Source: Paraburkholderia xenovorans LB400
GTDB taxonomy: Bacteria; Pseudomonadota; Gammaproteobacteria; Burkholderiales; Burkholderiaceae
Reading direction: 5' to 3'
Length of the DNA: 64,000 nt
NCBI RefSeq assembly: GCF_000013645.1
Contig: NC_007951.1
Span: forward strand, 2,294,001-2,358,000
Numbering within the stretch: position 1 is the first letter of the stretch; each line of letters opens with the position of its first letter. The notes under the pieces were generated by a model, which saw nothing but the letters and a program-made list of their open reading frames with translations, did no database searches and was not told the origin of the DNA. Shown here one piece after another: positions 9,885 through 19,426 of the stretch. The position numbers were made by a program, and so were the translations under genes.

Positions 9885-10697
9885 ATGACAGTTGCCGCAC
9901 TGGCGCTCGACAACATCACCTGCACGTTCGCTGCGCGCGACAACCGCGCGCAGCGCTACACGGCGGTGAAGGACACCACCTTGCGCATCGCGCCGGGCGA
10001 GTTCGTCTCGGTGGTCGGTCCGACCGGCTGCGGTAAATCCACGCTGCTCAATGTCGGCGCGGGGCTGCTGGGGCCGTCGTCGGGAACGGTCAGCGTGTTC
10101 GGCGAGCCGCTTGTCGGCATCAACCGGCGCGCCGGCTACATGTTCCAGGCCGACGCGCTGATGCCGTGGCGCTCGGCGATCGACAACGTCATGGCCGGTC
10201 TCGCTTTCCACGGCGTGCCGCCCGCTGAAGCGCGCGTCAAGGCCGACGAGTGGTTGAAACGCGTCGGCCTCGGCGGCTTCGGCGATCGTTATCCGCATCA
10301 GTTGTCGGGCGGCATGCGCAAGCGCGTCGCGATGGCGCAGACGCTGATTCTCGATCCGGACATCATCCTGATGGACGAGCCGTTTTCCGCGCTCGATATC
10401 CAGACGCGTCAGTTGATGGAAAACGAGTTGCTCGACCTGTGGGCCGCCAAACGCAAAGCGGTGCTGTTCATCACGCACGATCTCGACGAGGCGATCGCCA
10501 TGTCGGATCGCGTGGTGGTGCTCTCGGCGGGGCCGGGCACGCATCCGATCGGTGAATTCACGATCGATCTGCCGCGTCCGCGCGATGTGGCGGAAATCCG
10601 CGCGCATCCGCGCTTCGTCGAATTGCATGCGCAGATCTGGAGCGTGTTGCGCGACGAGGTGCTCAAAGGCTATCAACAGCAACTCACCGCCGTTTGA
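9885..10697 (+). CDS. ABC importer ATP-binding protein, nitrate/sulfonate/taurine class
   Basis: The 270-residue product is the ATPase of the importer. Walker A GPTGCGKS is at residues 45-52. The Q-loop is in YMFQADALMPW, the signature is LSGGMRKRVAMAQ, Walker B is IILMDEPFSALD, and the switch histidine is in FITHDLDEA. The MFQADALMPWRSAIDNV stretch is typical of the SsuB/TauB/NrtD group. It begins 126 bases after the binding-protein gene. The permease gene follows after 86 bases. Confidence 0.95.
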   Translation: MTVAALALDNITCTFAARDNRAQRYTAVKDTTLRIAPGEFVSVVGPTGCGKSTLLNVGAGLLGPSSGTVSVFGEPLVGINRRAGYMFQADALMPWRSAIDNVMAGLAFHGVPPAEARVKADEWLKRVGLGGFGDRYPHQLSGGMRKRVAMAQTLILDPDIILMDEPFSALDIQTRQLMENELLDLWAAKRKAVLFITHDLDEAIAMSDRVVVLSAGPGTHPIGEFTIDLPRPRDVAEIRAHPRFVELHAQIWSVLRDEVLKGYQQQLTAV

Positions 10698-10783
10698 GCG
10701 CGTCACGTCATTGCGTCACTTAATTGCGTCATATAGCGGCGTCATGTATTGGCGTCGATCAATCGTCCAAGGCAAACCGAGTC

Positions 10784-11608
10784 ATGTGGAAGACGTTGCG
10801 CCCGAACCGGGCGAATCTGGTGATCTGGCAATGGCTGCTGCTGGTGCTGTGCTTCGTGCTCTGGTACGTGCTGACCAGTCCGACGCTGCTGCCGGCGTTC
10901 TATTTCGACGACCCGAATAAAGCGGCGTTCTTCTTCGGCGAGCCGCAGAAGGTGTTGCAGCGAATCTGGGAGTGGTTCACGGGCGGTGAGATCTATCTGC
11001 ACCTGTGGATCACGCTGGTCGAAACCGTGCTCGCGTTCACGCTCGGCACGGCGCTCGGGCTCGGCGTGGGCTTGTGGCTCGCGCTCTCGCCGCTTGCGAG
11101 CGCGCTGTTCGATCCATATATCAAGGCCGCCAACTCGATGCCGCGCGTGATTCTCGCGCCGATCTTCGGCGTGTGGTTCGGGCTGGGCATCTGGTCGAAG
11201 GTGGCGCTCGGCGTCACGCTGGTGTTCTTCATCGTGTTCTTCAACGTCTATCAGGGCGTGAAGGAAGTCAGTCCGGTCGTGCTCGCCAACGCGCGCATGC
11301 TCGGCGCGAACCGCAAGCAGTTGCTGCGCTTCGTCTACTTGCCGAGCGCGATGAGCTGGGTGTTTTCCAGCTTGCATACGTCGGTGGGGTTGGCGTTCGT
11401 CGGCTCGGTGGTGGGGGAGTATCTCGGCTCCGCGCGCGGCGTCGGCTATCTGATCCTGCAGGCCGAAGGCACCTTCGATATCAATACCGTGTTTGCGGGG
11501 ATTCTGGTGCTGACCGCGTTCGCGCTGATTCTGGATGCCATTGTAGGCATGGGCGAGCGGCGTTTGATGAAATGGCAGCCCAAAACAGGCGACACGGAAA
11601 AGCTGTAG
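10784..11608 (+). CDS. ABC importer permease, nitrate/sulfonate/taurine class
   Basis: The 274-residue product has about six hydrophobic segments starting with WQWLLLVLCFVLWYVLTSP near the N terminus. The EAA-type loop that docks on the ATPase is VSPVVLANARMLGANRKQLLRFVYLPSA. The ending ERRLMKWQPKTGDTEKL is typical of SsuC/TauC-like permeases. Longer in-frame starts exist upstream (10724), but the ATG at 10784 places the first membrane segment at the expected position. This gene closes the CoA-transferase/ABC unit; the next gene is on the opposite strand. Confidence 0.92.
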   Translation: MWKTLRPNRANLVIWQWLLLVLCFVLWYVLTSPTLLPAFYFDDPNKAAFFFGEPQKVLQRIWEWFTGGEIYLHLWITLVETVLAFTLGTALGLGVGLWLALSPLASALFDPYIKAANSMPRVILAPIFGVWFGLGIWSKVALGVTLVFFIVFFNVYQGVKEVSPVVLANARMLGANRKQLLRFVYLPSAMSWVFSSLHTSVGLAFVGSVVGEYLGSARGVGYLILQAEGTFDINTVFAGILVLTAFALILDAIVGMGERRLMKWQPKTGDTEKL

Positions 11609-11675
11609 GCCTGCGAGCGCGAGCTTGCTCCGCGCAAGGCGCGAACGAGAACGGCGTGAGAACGGCGCGCGGGCA

Positions 11676-11718
11676 GGAAAAGCCGCGTGCCGTGTTTCGT
11701 GGCTGCCTGAGCTTTTCC
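11676..11718. terminator. Possible hairpin between convergent genes
   Basis: GGAAAAGC (11676-11683) and GCTTTTCC (11711-11718) are perfect complements 27 bases apart, between the convergent permease and quinone oxidoreductase genes. The AT content of the stem and the position suggest a shared transcription end. The loop is large and no T tract follows, so this is weak. Confidence 0.35.
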
Positions 11719-11774
11719 GGCCTGCGCAGCGAATCGGCCTGCCTGACTTCGCTCAAGCGCACGACACGCCTCGA

Positions 11775-12749
11775 CTAAGGCGTCACCACCACCTTCCCGA
11801 TCACGCGACGCTCAGCCATGTCACGCAACGCACGCCCGGTGTCCTCGAGCGAGTAGCGCGCCGACACGTACGGCTTGAGCTTGCCCTCAGCGATCCACCG
11901 TGTCATCTGCCCGAACGCCGCATGATTATGCTGCGGCTCGCGCCTCGCGAAGTCGCCCCAGAACACGCCGACCAGACTCGCGCCTTTGAGCAGCGTCAGG
12001 TTGAGCGGCAGTTTCGGAATCTCGCCGTTGGCAAAGCCGACCACCAGATAACGCCCGCGCCAGCCGATGCTGCGAAACGCCGGCTCCGCATACACGCCGC
12101 CGACGGGGTCGTAGATCACATCCGGGCCTTTCCCGTCGGTCAGCGCCTTGATGCGCTCGCGCAGATCCTCGGTGCTGTAGTTGATGGTGGCGTCCGCGCC
12201 GTGCTTGACGCAGATCGCGAGTTTCTCGTCATTCGAGGCTGCCGCGATCACGCGCGCGCCGAGCGCCTTGCCGATCTCGACGGCCGCGAGCCCGACGCCG
12301 CCGGCCGCGCCCAGCACCAGCATCGTTTCGCCGGCTTGCAATGCGCCGCGATCGACCACGGCGTGATGCGAGGTGCCGTACGCCAGCGTAAAGGCCGCGG
12401 CGAGTTCGAACTCGACACCGTCCGCCAACGGCACGCAGGCCGAGGCCGGCGCCAGCGCCTGTTCCGCGAAACCGCCCTGACCGGTGAACGCGACCACGCG
12501 CGAGCCGGGCTTGAACTGCGTGACATCCGCGCCGACCGCGCGCACCACACCCGCGAGTTCCGAGCCGGGCGTAAAGGGCAGGGGCGGTTTGAACTGGTAT
12601 TTGTTCTCGATGATCAGCACGTCGGGAAAGTTGACGGCTGCGGCTTTGACGTCGATGACGACGTGACCCGGCGGCGCCACCAGGTCCGGCAGGTTTTCGA
12701 CGACCAGGCTCTCCGGCGGCCCATATTGATTGCAGCGAATCGCGCGCAT
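11775..12749 (-). CDS. NADPH:quinone oxidoreductase family protein
   Basis: The 324-residue product is a zinc-independent medium-chain dehydrogenase/reductase. It begins [19 protein letters not shown] and has the substrate-domain pattern [32 protein letters not shown], shown by VNFPD and PGSELAG. The nucleotide-binding motif is [22 protein letters not shown], core AAGGVG. The structural zinc cysteines of true alcohol dehydrogenases are absent. It probably reduces quinones or conjugated carbonyls with NADPH. The start at 12749 gives the usual length; the longer frame adds 49 unrelated residues. It is divergent from surE with a 209-base gap. Confidence 0.9.
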   Translation of the reverse strand: MRAIRCNQYGPPESLVVENLPDLVAPPGHVVIDVKAAAVNFPDVLIIENKYQFKPPLPFTPGSELAGVVRAVGADVTQFKPGSRVVAFTGQGGFAEQALAPASACVPLADGVEFELAAAFTLAYGTSHHAVVDRGALQAGETMLVLGAAGGVGLAAVEIGKALGARVIAAASNDEKLAICVKHGADATINYSTEDLRERIKALTDGKGPDVIYDPVGGVYAEPAFRSIGWRGRYLVVGFANGEIPKLPLNLTLLKGASLVGVFWGDFARREPQHNHAAFGQMTRWIAEGKLKPYVSARYSLEDTGRALRDMAERRVIGKVVVTP

Positions 12750-12946
12750 CGTGTCTCCATATCGATCAGGGGTTCGCAAGTAGCAAGTATTCTGACTGTA
12801 AAACAACCAGCACGACCGTGCGTTTTTATTGCGCTGCGCGCGGCTGGCGGGCGACTCGCGCGAGGTATTCGCGATCCTCGCGCGTGCGCTTTGCATACGG
12901 CGCGGGCACGGCCCGCGGTGTCGTTCGCGCGTCTTCTTTCCTCGGT

Positions 12947-12959
12947 TACAATCGCCGCA
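12947..12959 (+). promoter_or_regulatory. -10 element placing the surE start at the transcript 5' end
   Basis: TACAAT (12947-12952) lies six bases before the surE ATG at 12959. The intervening CGCCGC has no ribosome-binding site. This repeats the arrangement seen before dnaX and predicts a leaderless mRNA. The -35 candidate TTCGCG at 12924-12929 matches only partly. Confidence 0.5.
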
Positions 12960-13717
12960 TGCGAATCCTACTCAGCAATGACGACGGTTATCTGGCGCCC
13001 GGCCTTGCTGCGCTTTACGAAGCGCTCAAGCCGATCGCCGACGTCACCGTGATGGCCCCCGAACAGAATTGCAGCGGCGCGTCGAATTCCCTGACGCTGT
13101 CGCGGCCGCTCTCGGTACTGCGCTCGGCCAATGGTTTCTATTACGTGAACGGCACGCCTACCGACTCGGTGCACATCGCGCTGACTGGCATGCTCGACCA
13201 TCGGCCGGACCTGGTGGTCTCGGGCATCAACAACGGTCAGAACATGGGCGAAGACACGCTCTATTCGGGAACCGTCGCCGCCGCCACCGAGGGCATCATG
13301 TTCGGTGTGCCGGCCATTGCCTTCTCGCTCGTCGACAAGGACTGGGTGCATCTCGAAGACGCCGTGCGGGTCTCCGCCGAAATCGTCGCGCATTATCTCG
13401 AGCAGCCGTTGCCCGGGCATCCGCTCCTGAACGTCAACATTCCGAATCTGCCTTACGATCAACTCGGCGACTGGCAGATCACGCGCCTCGGCAAGCGGCA
13501 TCCGTCGCAGCCGGTGATCCGGCAAACCAATCCGCGCGGCGAACCGATCTACTGGATCGGTCCGGCGGGCAGCGCGCGCGACGCGAGCGAAGGCACCGAC
13601 TTTCACGCCGTTGCCAACGGCCACGTGTCGATTACGCCGCTGCAGCTCGATCTGACCCACACGCAAATGCTGCCCGCAGCGCGCGACTGGGCGCGCGCCG
13701 GCAGCGGCGCTTCATGA
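12959..13717 (+). CDS. surE: 5'/3'-nucleotidase SurE
   Basis: The 252-residue product is a metal-dependent nucleoside monophosphate phosphatase linked to stationary-phase survival. The metal-binding pair Asp8-Asp9 is in [15 protein letters not shown]. The [22 protein letters not shown] region supplies further metal and phosphate ligands, with Asn in GINNG. The length matches the family. The longer frame starting at 12818 has unrelated sequence, so the ATG at 12959 is the start. The stop codon overlaps the pcm start by 4 bases (ATGA), so the two are translationally coupled. Confidence 0.97.
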   Translation: MRILLSNDDGYLAPGLAALYEALKPIADVTVMAPEQNCSGASNSLTLSRPLSVLRSANGFYYVNGTPTDSVHIALTGMLDHRPDLVVSGINNGQNMGEDTLYSGTVAAATEGIMFGVPAIAFSLVDKDWVHLEDAVRVSAEIVAHYLEQPLPGHPLLNVNIPNLPYDQLGDWQITRLGKRHPSQPVIRQTNPRGEPIYWIGPAGSARDASEGTDFHAVANGHVSITPLQLDLTHTQMLPAARDWARAGSGAS

Positions 13718-14814
13718 CCAGCGAGCGCGCCAGGCGCTTTCCGCTCGGCCTTGAGGACCTGGTGCGCGAACCGCGCCGGGCCGAAGGGCGTCCGGGCGAA
13801 ATTCGCGCGGCGGCGCTTGCCGCGAGCGCGGCGTTGAACGCACGTCAGCAGCCGGTGAAAAACTCGCCGCCCGGGTCCGCGGGTAAGTCCCAGTCCCGGC
13901 AGGCGAATGCGCAAACTGCGGCGCCGGCGAAGCCGCAGGCGAGGCCATCCGCGGCAACTCCGCCGAAGCCACTGGCGGCGCCTTCCGCCAAAGCGCCGGT
14001 GAAAGCACCGCTACAAGCACCGCTGAATGCATCGGTGAAAGCGCCGGCCAGGAGCGCCGCGCAGAATTCCACCGCGCGTCCCTCGCCGCAGCCGGCGGCA
14101 TCCGCCAAACCTGCGGCCCGCGCCACCGAGCGCAGCGCCGCGCCGAACGTTGCTTTGAACGGCGCATTGGCGCTGACTTCGGAACGGGTTCGCGAACGGA
14201 TGGTCGAACGCCTGCGTGCGAACGGTGTGACCGATCAGCGCGTGTTGAACGCGATGTCGGTCGTGCCGCGCCATATGTTCGTCGACCCGGGTCTCGCGGC
14301 GCAGGCCTACGAAGATGCCGCATTGCCGATCGGTCATCACCAGACGATCTCCAAACCCTCGGTCGTGGCCCGGATGATCGAACTGGCCGCCGCCGGCCGC
14401 GCGCTGAACAACGTGCTCGAAATCGGCACGGGCTGCGGTTATCAGGCGGCCGTGCTGAGCCAGGTCGCGCGCGAGGTTTACTCGATCGAGCGCATCAGGC
14501 CGCTGTCGGAGCGCGCCAAGACAAATTTGCGTCCGCTGCGCATTCCGAACATCCGGCTGCACTATGGAGACGGGCGGTTGGGTCTGCCCTCGGCGGCACC
14601 GTTCGACGCGATCGTGATCGCCGCGGCGGGGCTCGACGTACCGCAAGCGTTACTTGAACAACTCGCGATCGGCGGCCGCCTGGTCGCGCCGGTCGGCTCG
14701 CAGGAGGGCCAAAGCCAGGTGCTGACTCTGGTCGAGCGCCTCGGACCCGCGCAGTGGCGCGAGTCGCGGCTTGATCGCGTTTTCTTTGTACCCTTAAAAT
14801 CCGGAGTGATTTGA
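13714..14814 (+). CDS. pcm: Protein-L-isoaspartate O-methyltransferase with long N-terminal extension
   Basis: The C-terminal part from about residue 150 is a complete isoaspartyl methyltransferase that starts repair of damaged Asn/Asp residues using S-adenosylmethionine. Visible motifs are [15 protein letters not shown], the [15 protein letters not shown] substrate loop, the [14 protein letters not shown] cofactor motif, and [11 protein letters not shown]. The first 150 residues are unusual. After a short [16 protein letters not shown] segment there are about 120 residues of Ala/Pro/Lys-rich low complexity with repeated [15 protein letters not shown] units. Escherichia coli Pcm is 208 residues; this is 366. 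The ATG at 13714 overlaps the surE stop. The order surE-pcm-nlpD-rpoS is conserved across proteobacteria. Confidence 0.95.
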   Translation: MTSERARRFPLGLEDLVREPRRAEGRPGEIRAAALAASAALNARQQPVKNSPPGSAGKSQSRQANAQTAAPAKPQARPSAATPPKPLAAPSAKAPVKAPLQAPLNASVKAPARSAAQNSTARPSPQPAASAKPAARATERSAAPNVALNGALALTSERVRERMVERLRANGVTDQRVLNAMSVVPRHMFVDPGLAAQAYEDAALPIGHHQTISKPSVVARMIELAAAGRALNNVLEIGTGCGYQAAVLSQVAREVYSIERIRPLSERAKTNLRPLRIPNIRLHYGDGRLGLPSAAPFDAIVIAAAGLDVPQALLEQLAIGGRLVAPVGSQEGQSQVLTLVERLGPAQWRESRLDRVFFVPLKSGVI

Positions 14815-14819
14815 CACCG

Positions 14820-15755
14820 ATGAGTATGTTGCGCGCGATGCAAAGAACCAGACTGAATGCCCCCATGACCGTAACCCAGCGTAGCGTGTGCGTGCTCGCC
14901 TTGTCCCTGTTGATGACGGCGTGTGCGTCGCGGCTCGATCAGGCGCCGGTCGTCGACCGCTCCGGCGGCGGCACGCTCAGCACGCAAGCTACGCAACCGG
15001 CCGTGCCGCTCGGGCCGCCGCCGCCGGGCTACTATCGCGTAAAGCCGGGCGACACGCTGTATCGGATCGCGTTGGAGAACGGCCAGAACTACCGCGACAT
15101 TTCGGCGTGGAACAATCTGACCAACCCGAATCAGATCGAAGTCGACCAGTTGCTGCGCGTCGTGCCACCGGGCGCGAATACCGCGGCGCTCACGCCGGGT
15201 GTTTCGACCGCGCCGATCGGCGGCGGCGCTATGGTGCAAAGCGCGCCGCTCGGCAGCACGCCGCCGTCCACGGGCGCGACCGCAGGTGTCGCGGCACCGC
15301 CGCTCTATGGTTCGGCTGCGAACAACGCGTCGTCGGCGCCGCCTGCCAGCGCGGGCGCGGCGAGCGACTCGAACGCCGGCGCGTCCGGCAACGTGACCTT
15401 CGCATGGCCGGTGCGCGGGCCGCTGCTCGGCACCTTCAACGACTCGACCAACAAGGGCGTGAATATCGGCGGCGCCGCCGGCGATCCGGTGAAAGCTTCG
15501 GCGGATGGCCGCGTGGTTTATGCCGGAAATGGGCTGCGTGGTTACGGCAATCTCATTATCATCAAGCATGACGCAACTTATCTCACCGCGTATGCACACA
15601 ACCGCGCTTTGATGGTAAAAGAGGGGGATGCGGTGACGAAGGGGCAGAAGATCGCTGAGATGGGCAATAGCGATTCCGACCGCGTGATGTTGCATTTCGA
15701 AGTTCGCCGGCAGGGTAAACCTGTCGACCCACTGAAGTATTTGCCGCCGCAATAA
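14820..15755 (+). CDS. nlpD: LysM/M23-domain lipoprotein NlpD (amidase activator type)
   Basis: The product is an outer-membrane lipoprotein: a signal segment ends in the lipobox LMTAC near residue 36. A LysM peptidoglycan-binding domain follows (YYRVKPGDTLYRIALENG, then NQIEVDQLLRV). After a Ser/Ala/Pro linker, an M23 (LytM) domain fills the last 110 residues. The active-site residues are degenerate: the usual HxxxD becomes NKGVN, and the HxH near HLHFE becomes MLHFE. This matches NlpD, an activator of the AmiC amidase, and not an active endopeptidase. The start is uncertain among ATG 14820, ATG 14826, ATG 14838 and a TTG at 14811. rpoS begins 11 bases downstream. Confidence 0.9.
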   Translation: MSMLRAMQRTRLNAPMTVTQRSVCVLALSLLMTACASRLDQAPVVDRSGGGTLSTQATQPAVPLGPPPPGYYRVKPGDTLYRIALENGQNYRDISAWNNLTNPNQIEVDQLLRVVPPGANTAALTPGVSTAPIGGGAMVQSAPLGSTPPSTGATAGVAAPPLYGSAANNASSAPPASAGAASDSNAGASGNVTFAWPVRGPLLGTFNDSTNKGVNIGGAAGDPVKASADGRVVYAGNGLRGYGNLIIIKHDATYLTAYAHNRALMVKEGDAVTKGQKIAEMGNSDSDRVMLHFEVRRQGKPVDPLKYLPPQ

Positions 15756-15766
15756 GCGATACGACC

Positions 15767-16849
15767 ATGCCGAAATCGAAGCGCCCGCCACCGCAAGCCG
15801 AGTCTGAGACGATCAGCCACGCTATGTCCGCTTCGGTGGATGAAAGCGGCGCTTCGGAAGTGGAAGAGGAGATCGCAGAGGAGCGCGATCTCGACGAACG
15901 CCAGGGCGGCGCGGACGAAGCGGGCGACGCCCGCGAAGGCGCGAGCGAAGTCGCGCCCGACGCGGACGATTTCCGCGCGCTGCTGCAAGCCGAGCTGACG
16001 GCCGACACGATTCAGCACTATCTGAACCGTATCAGCGTCAAGCCGCTGCTGACCGTCGAGGAAGAGCAGAAGTATTCGCGTCTCGCCAAGGCGGGCGAGT
16101 TCGAAGCGCGGCAGGTCATGATCGAGCGCAATTTAAGGCTCGTTGTCAGCATTGCGAAGGGTTATCTGAACCGCGGCGTGCCGCTGCTCGATCTGATCGA
16201 AGAAGGCAATCTCGGCCTGATGCACGCAATCGAGAAATTCGACCCGACGCGCGGCTTCCGCTTCTCCACCTACGCCACCTGGTGGATCCGCCAGAGTATC
16301 GAGCGCGCGATCATGAACCAGGCGCGCACCGTCCGTTTGCCGGTGCACGTGATTCGTGAGCTCAATCAGGTGCTGCGCGCCAAGCGCCATCTGGAAAAGA
16401 ATTCGATGAACTCCGGCGAAGCCGCCGAGCGCCGCGACGCCAGCATCGACGACATTGCCTATCTGACCGGCAAGACCACCGACGAAGTGACGGACATCCT
16501 CGCGCTGAACGAGCACACCGCGTCGCTCGACGCGCCGCTCGATCTCGATCCGGCGAGCAGCCTGCTCGACCTGCTGTCGGACGACCAGAGCCAGTCGCCG
16601 GACGCCGAAGTGCAGCACCGCGAACTGGAAACGCTCACGCGCGCGTGGCTTGCGCGTTTGTCGGACAAGCACCGTCACGTGATCGAGCGCCGCTTCGGCC
16701 TGAATCACATCGAACCCGCCACGCTCGAAGAACTGGCCGACGAAATGGGCCTCACGCGCGAGCGTGTGCGCCAGATCCAACAGGAAGCGCTCGTGCGGTT
16801 AAAGCGCTTCTTCGCCTCCAACGGTGTTCGGAAAGACGCCGTTCTATAA
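15767..16849 (+). CDS. rpoS: RNA polymerase sigma factor RpoS
   Basis: The 360-residue product is the stationary-phase and general-stress sigma factor. An acidic N-terminal region of about 75 residues precedes region 1.2 ([17 protein letters not shown]). Region 2 shows [30 protein letters not shown] and [16 protein letters not shown]. Region 4 shows [34 protein letters not shown] by its [11 protein letters not shown] helix. [16 protein letters not shown] is region 3. The acidic leader is longer than in Escherichia coli RpoS (330 residues). The gene lies 11 bases after nlpD. In enterics a main rpoS promoter lies inside nlpD; I did not identify one here. Confidence 0.96.
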   Translation: MPKSKRPPPQAESETISHAMSASVDESGASEVEEEIAEERDLDERQGGADEAGDAREGASEVAPDADDFRALLQAELTADTIQHYLNRISVKPLLTVEEEQKYSRLAKAGEFEARQVMIERNLRLVVSIAKGYLNRGVPLLDLIEEGNLGLMHAIEKFDPTRGFRFSTYATWWIRQSIERAIMNQARTVRLPVHVIRELNQVLRAKRHLEKNSMNSGEAAERRDASIDDIAYLTGKTTDEVTDILALNEHTASLDAPLDLDPASSLLDLLSDDQSQSPDAEVQHRELETLTRAWLARLSDKHRHVIERRFGLNHIEPATLEELADEMGLTRERVRQIQQEALVRLKRFFASNGVRKDAVL

Positions 16850-16853
16850 CCTG

Positions 16854-17630
16854 ATGACACCGATTCTTGTTTTCGACATCGAGACGATTCCCGATGTCGC
16901 CGGCATTCGCCGCCTCGAAGATCTGCCCGCCACGCTCAGCGACGCCGAAGTCGCCGAGCATGCGTTCGCCGCGCGCCGCGAAAAGACCGGCGGCGATTTC
17001 CTGCCGCATCATCTGCAACGGATCGCGGCGATTTCCTGTGTGTTCCGCGACAACAACGGCTTCCGGGTCCGCTCGCTCGGTACGCTGGAAGACGGTGAGG
17101 CGGCGCTGGTGCAGTCGTTTTATCGCGTGATCGAGAAGTACACGCCGCAGCTCGTGTCGTGGAACGGCGGCGGATTCGACCTGCCGGTGCTGAACTACCG
17201 CGCACTCGTCAACGGCATTCCCGCCTACAAGTTCTGGGACCTCGGCGAGGACGACCGCGAGTTCAAGTGGAACAACTACATCAGCCGCTATCACGCGCGT
17301 CACACGGATCTGATGGACGTGCTCGCCATGTATCAGGCGCGCGCCAACGCGCCGCTCGACGCGCTCGCCAAAATGTGCGGCTTCCCCGGCAAGATGGGCA
17401 TGGACGGCAGCCAGGTGTGGCACGCGTACCAGGAAGGGCGCCTCGAAGAGATCCGCAATTACTGCGAGACCGACGTCGTCAATACTTATTTGCTCTATTG
17501 CCGCTTCCAGTTGATTCGCGGCGCGTTTTCGCCCGCTGAGTATGCTGATGAGATCAACCTGGTCAAGAATGCACTGGCGCTGGAAACGGCGCCGCAATGG
17601 GCCGAGTATCTGGCGGCATTCGATCAGTAA
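16854..17630 (+). CDS. Predicted PolB-like 3'-5' exonuclease
   Basis: The 258-residue product starts MTPILVFDIETIPDVAGIRRL. The FDIETIP motif gives the first Asp-Glu pair of a DnaQ-fold exonuclease. LVSWNGGGFDLPVLNYRAL is the second motif and the C-terminal YCETDVVNTYLLYCRFQL supplies the last aspartate. It resembles the family described as exonucleases related to the proofreading domain of DNA polymerase B, acting alone without a polymerase. The ATG at 16854, four bases after the rpoS stop, is used; a GTG at 16824 would overlap rpoS. It may be co-transcribed with rpoS. Confidence 0.9.
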   Translation: MTPILVFDIETIPDVAGIRRLEDLPATLSDAEVAEHAFAARREKTGGDFLPHHLQRIAAISCVFRDNNGFRVRSLGTLEDGEAALVQSFYRVIEKYTPQLVSWNGGGFDLPVLNYRALVNGIPAYKFWDLGEDDREFKWNNYISRYHARHTDLMDVLAMYQARANAPLDALAKMCGFPGKMGMDGSQVWHAYQEGRLEEIRNYCETDVVNTYLLYCRFQLIRGAFSPAEYADEINLVKNALALETAPQWAEYLAAFDQ

Positions 17631-17839
17631 GTGGCTTGTAGTCGGGCCGCGGAGGGGCCCGCAGGGCGGCGCGGGTAGCGAGGCCGCCGCGGTCTTTCGC
17701 TCCAAAGGCTCCAAAGGTGCAAGGCGGTGCGAAGCGCTCGTCTCCGGCTCCCGCCGCTGCCGGCGTTATCGTGTCGTGGCTCGCGCGGCTGGCGGCCATT
17801 CCCGCCGCGCCGAATGATGGTGAGGCGCGGCGCTTCGTC

Positions 17840-17845
17840 TACAAT
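17840..17845 (+). promoter_or_regulatory. Probable -10 element of rlmD
   Basis: TACAAT at 17840-17845 lies 35 bases upstream of the rlmD GTG start, leaving a leader of about 29 bases that includes the AGGAAG ribosome-binding site. The same hexamer appears before dnaX, surE and rimO in this window. Confidence 0.45.
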
Positions 17846-17880
17846 CTCGCCTTTCCCCCAAGTTTGTCAGGAAGTAGCAG

Positions 17881-19299
17881 GTGTCCCGAACTGCCCCCCA
17901 TCGCCGCGCGCCGAAGCGCTACAAGACGCCTCCGCCCGCGCCGGCACACGTCGTCACCGGCAATGAGCCGGTCATCGAAATCATTTCGCTCGATATGGAA
18001 GCGCGCGGCGTCGGCCGCACCGAGACCGAAGACGGCACACCCGGCAAGGTGATCTTCGTCGAAGGTGTGCTGCCCGGTGAACGCGTGAGTTATTCGACGC
18101 ATCGCAGCAAGCCGAAATTCGAGCAGGCCGAAGTGGTGCAGGTATTGCGCGAAAGCGTGATGCGCACCAAGCCGAAGTGCACTTACTTCGATATCTGCGG
18201 CGGCTGTTCGATGCAGCATCTGGACATTCGCGCGCAGGTAGCGGTCAAGCAGCGCGTGCTCGAAGACAACCTCCAGCATCTGGCGAAGCTGCGCCCGGAA
18301 ACGGTGTTCCGGCCGATTCACGGGCCCTCCTGGGGTTATCGCTACCGCGCGCGTCTGGCCGTGCGTTTCCTGCCGGAAAAGGGCGGTATGCGGATCGGCT
18401 TCCACGAGAAGAAGAGCAGCTACATCGCCGACATGAAGACCTGCGAAGTGCTGCCGCCGCATGTGTCGGCCATGCTGATGCCGCTGCGCTTCATGGTCCG
18501 CAAGCTGTCGATTTACGACCGTATGCCGCAGCTCGAACTGGCGGTCGGATCATCGGTGACGGCGCTGGTGGTGCGTAATCTCGAACCCATCACTGCGGCC
18601 GACGAGCAGGTGCTGCGCGATTTCGCCGACGAGCACAAGGTGCAGTTCTGGCTGCAGCCGGGCGGCCCGGATACGGTCACGCCGTTCTATCCGCTCGACG
18701 TGCAGCTCGACTACACGTTGCCGGAGTACGGCATCCGCATGCCGTTCAAACCAACCGATTTCACCCAGGTGAATCACGCCATCAACCGCGTGCTGGTGAG
18801 CCGCGCGCTGCGGCTGCTGGCGCCGGCGCGTACCGATCGCGTGCTCGATCTGTTCTGCGGGATCGGCAACTTCACTTTGCCGCTCGCGCGAATCTCGAAA
18901 GAAGTGATGGGTATCGAAGGCAGCGAGGTGCTGACTTCGCGTGCGCTCGCCAATGCCGGATTGAATGGCGTGGCGGGGCATACGTCGTTTGAATGCCGCA
19001 ACCTGTTCGAAGTCACCGCCGACGACCTGCGCGCGCTCGGCCACTTTGACAAGTTCCTCATCGACCCGCCGCGCGAAGGCGCGCTGGCCGTCGCCAAGGC
19101 GCTCGCGGAAATTGCCCGCAGCGGCAATGGCCCGCTGCCGAAGCGCATCGTCTACGTGTCATGCGCGCCGGCGACGCTCGCTCGCGACGCCGGTCTGCTC
19201 GTGCATGAGGCCGGCTATCGCCTCGTGGGTGCGGGCGTGGTGAACATGTTCCCGCACACGTCGCATGTGGAGTCGATCGCGTTGTTCGAGCGGGACTGA
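17881..19299 (+). CDS. rlmD: 23S rRNA (uracil-1939-C5)-methyltransferase RlmD
   Basis: The 472-residue product methylates U1939 of 23S rRNA. A TRAM domain lies near residues 30-85. Iron-sulfur cysteines follow in [16 protein letters not shown], with a fourth in the MKTCEVLPP segment. The methyltransferase core has the S-adenosylmethionine motif [16 protein letters not shown], the DPPREGA motif, and the catalytic cysteine in [14 protein letters not shown]. The start is a GTG at 17881, with AGGAAG about 8 bases upstream. A bidirectional terminator follows at 19362-19394. Confidence 0.95.
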   Translation: MSRTAPHRRAPKRYKTPPPAPAHVVTGNEPVIEIISLDMEARGVGRTETEDGTPGKVIFVEGVLPGERVSYSTHRSKPKFEQAEVVQVLRESVMRTKPKCTYFDICGGCSMQHLDIRAQVAVKQRVLEDNLQHLAKLRPETVFRPIHGPSWGYRYRARLAVRFLPEKGGMRIGFHEKKSSYIADMKTCEVLPPHVSAMLMPLRFMVRKLSIYDRMPQLELAVGSSVTALVVRNLEPITAADEQVLRDFADEHKVQFWLQPGGPDTVTPFYPLDVQLDYTLPEYGIRMPFKPTDFTQVNHAINRVLVSRALRLLAPARTDRVLDLFCGIGNFTLPLARISKEVMGIEGSEVLTSRALANAGLNGVAGHTSFECRNLFEVTADDLRALGHFDKFLIDPPREGALAVAKALAEIARSGNGPLPKRIVYVSCAPATLARDAGLLVHEAGYRLVGAGVVNMFPHTSHVESIALFERD

Positions 19300-19361
19300 A
19301 CAGCGCCGCCGCCGTGCCCGGTGCGGCATGGCAGCGCGGCAGCGTAGCGCGGGGCACAAAC

Positions 19362-19394
19362 AGAAACGCCACGACCGAAGTCGTGGCGTTTTCT
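19362..19394. terminator. Bidirectional intrinsic terminator between rlmD and bamD
   Basis: AAACGCCACGAC (19364-19375) and GTCGTGGCGTTT (19380-19391) form a perfect 12-bp stem with a CGAA tetraloop. A and T runs flank the stem, so it can serve both convergent genes. Confidence 0.92.
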
Positions 19395-19426
19395 ATTGCC
19401 GGCTGGTTTTCAGCGCGCCGCGCGGC

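Noticed and set aside
8595..10706. 703-codon open frame on the minus strand opposite the ABC importer genes
   Set aside because: Its composition is that of an antisense shadow, and the plus-strand genes carry full domain signatures.
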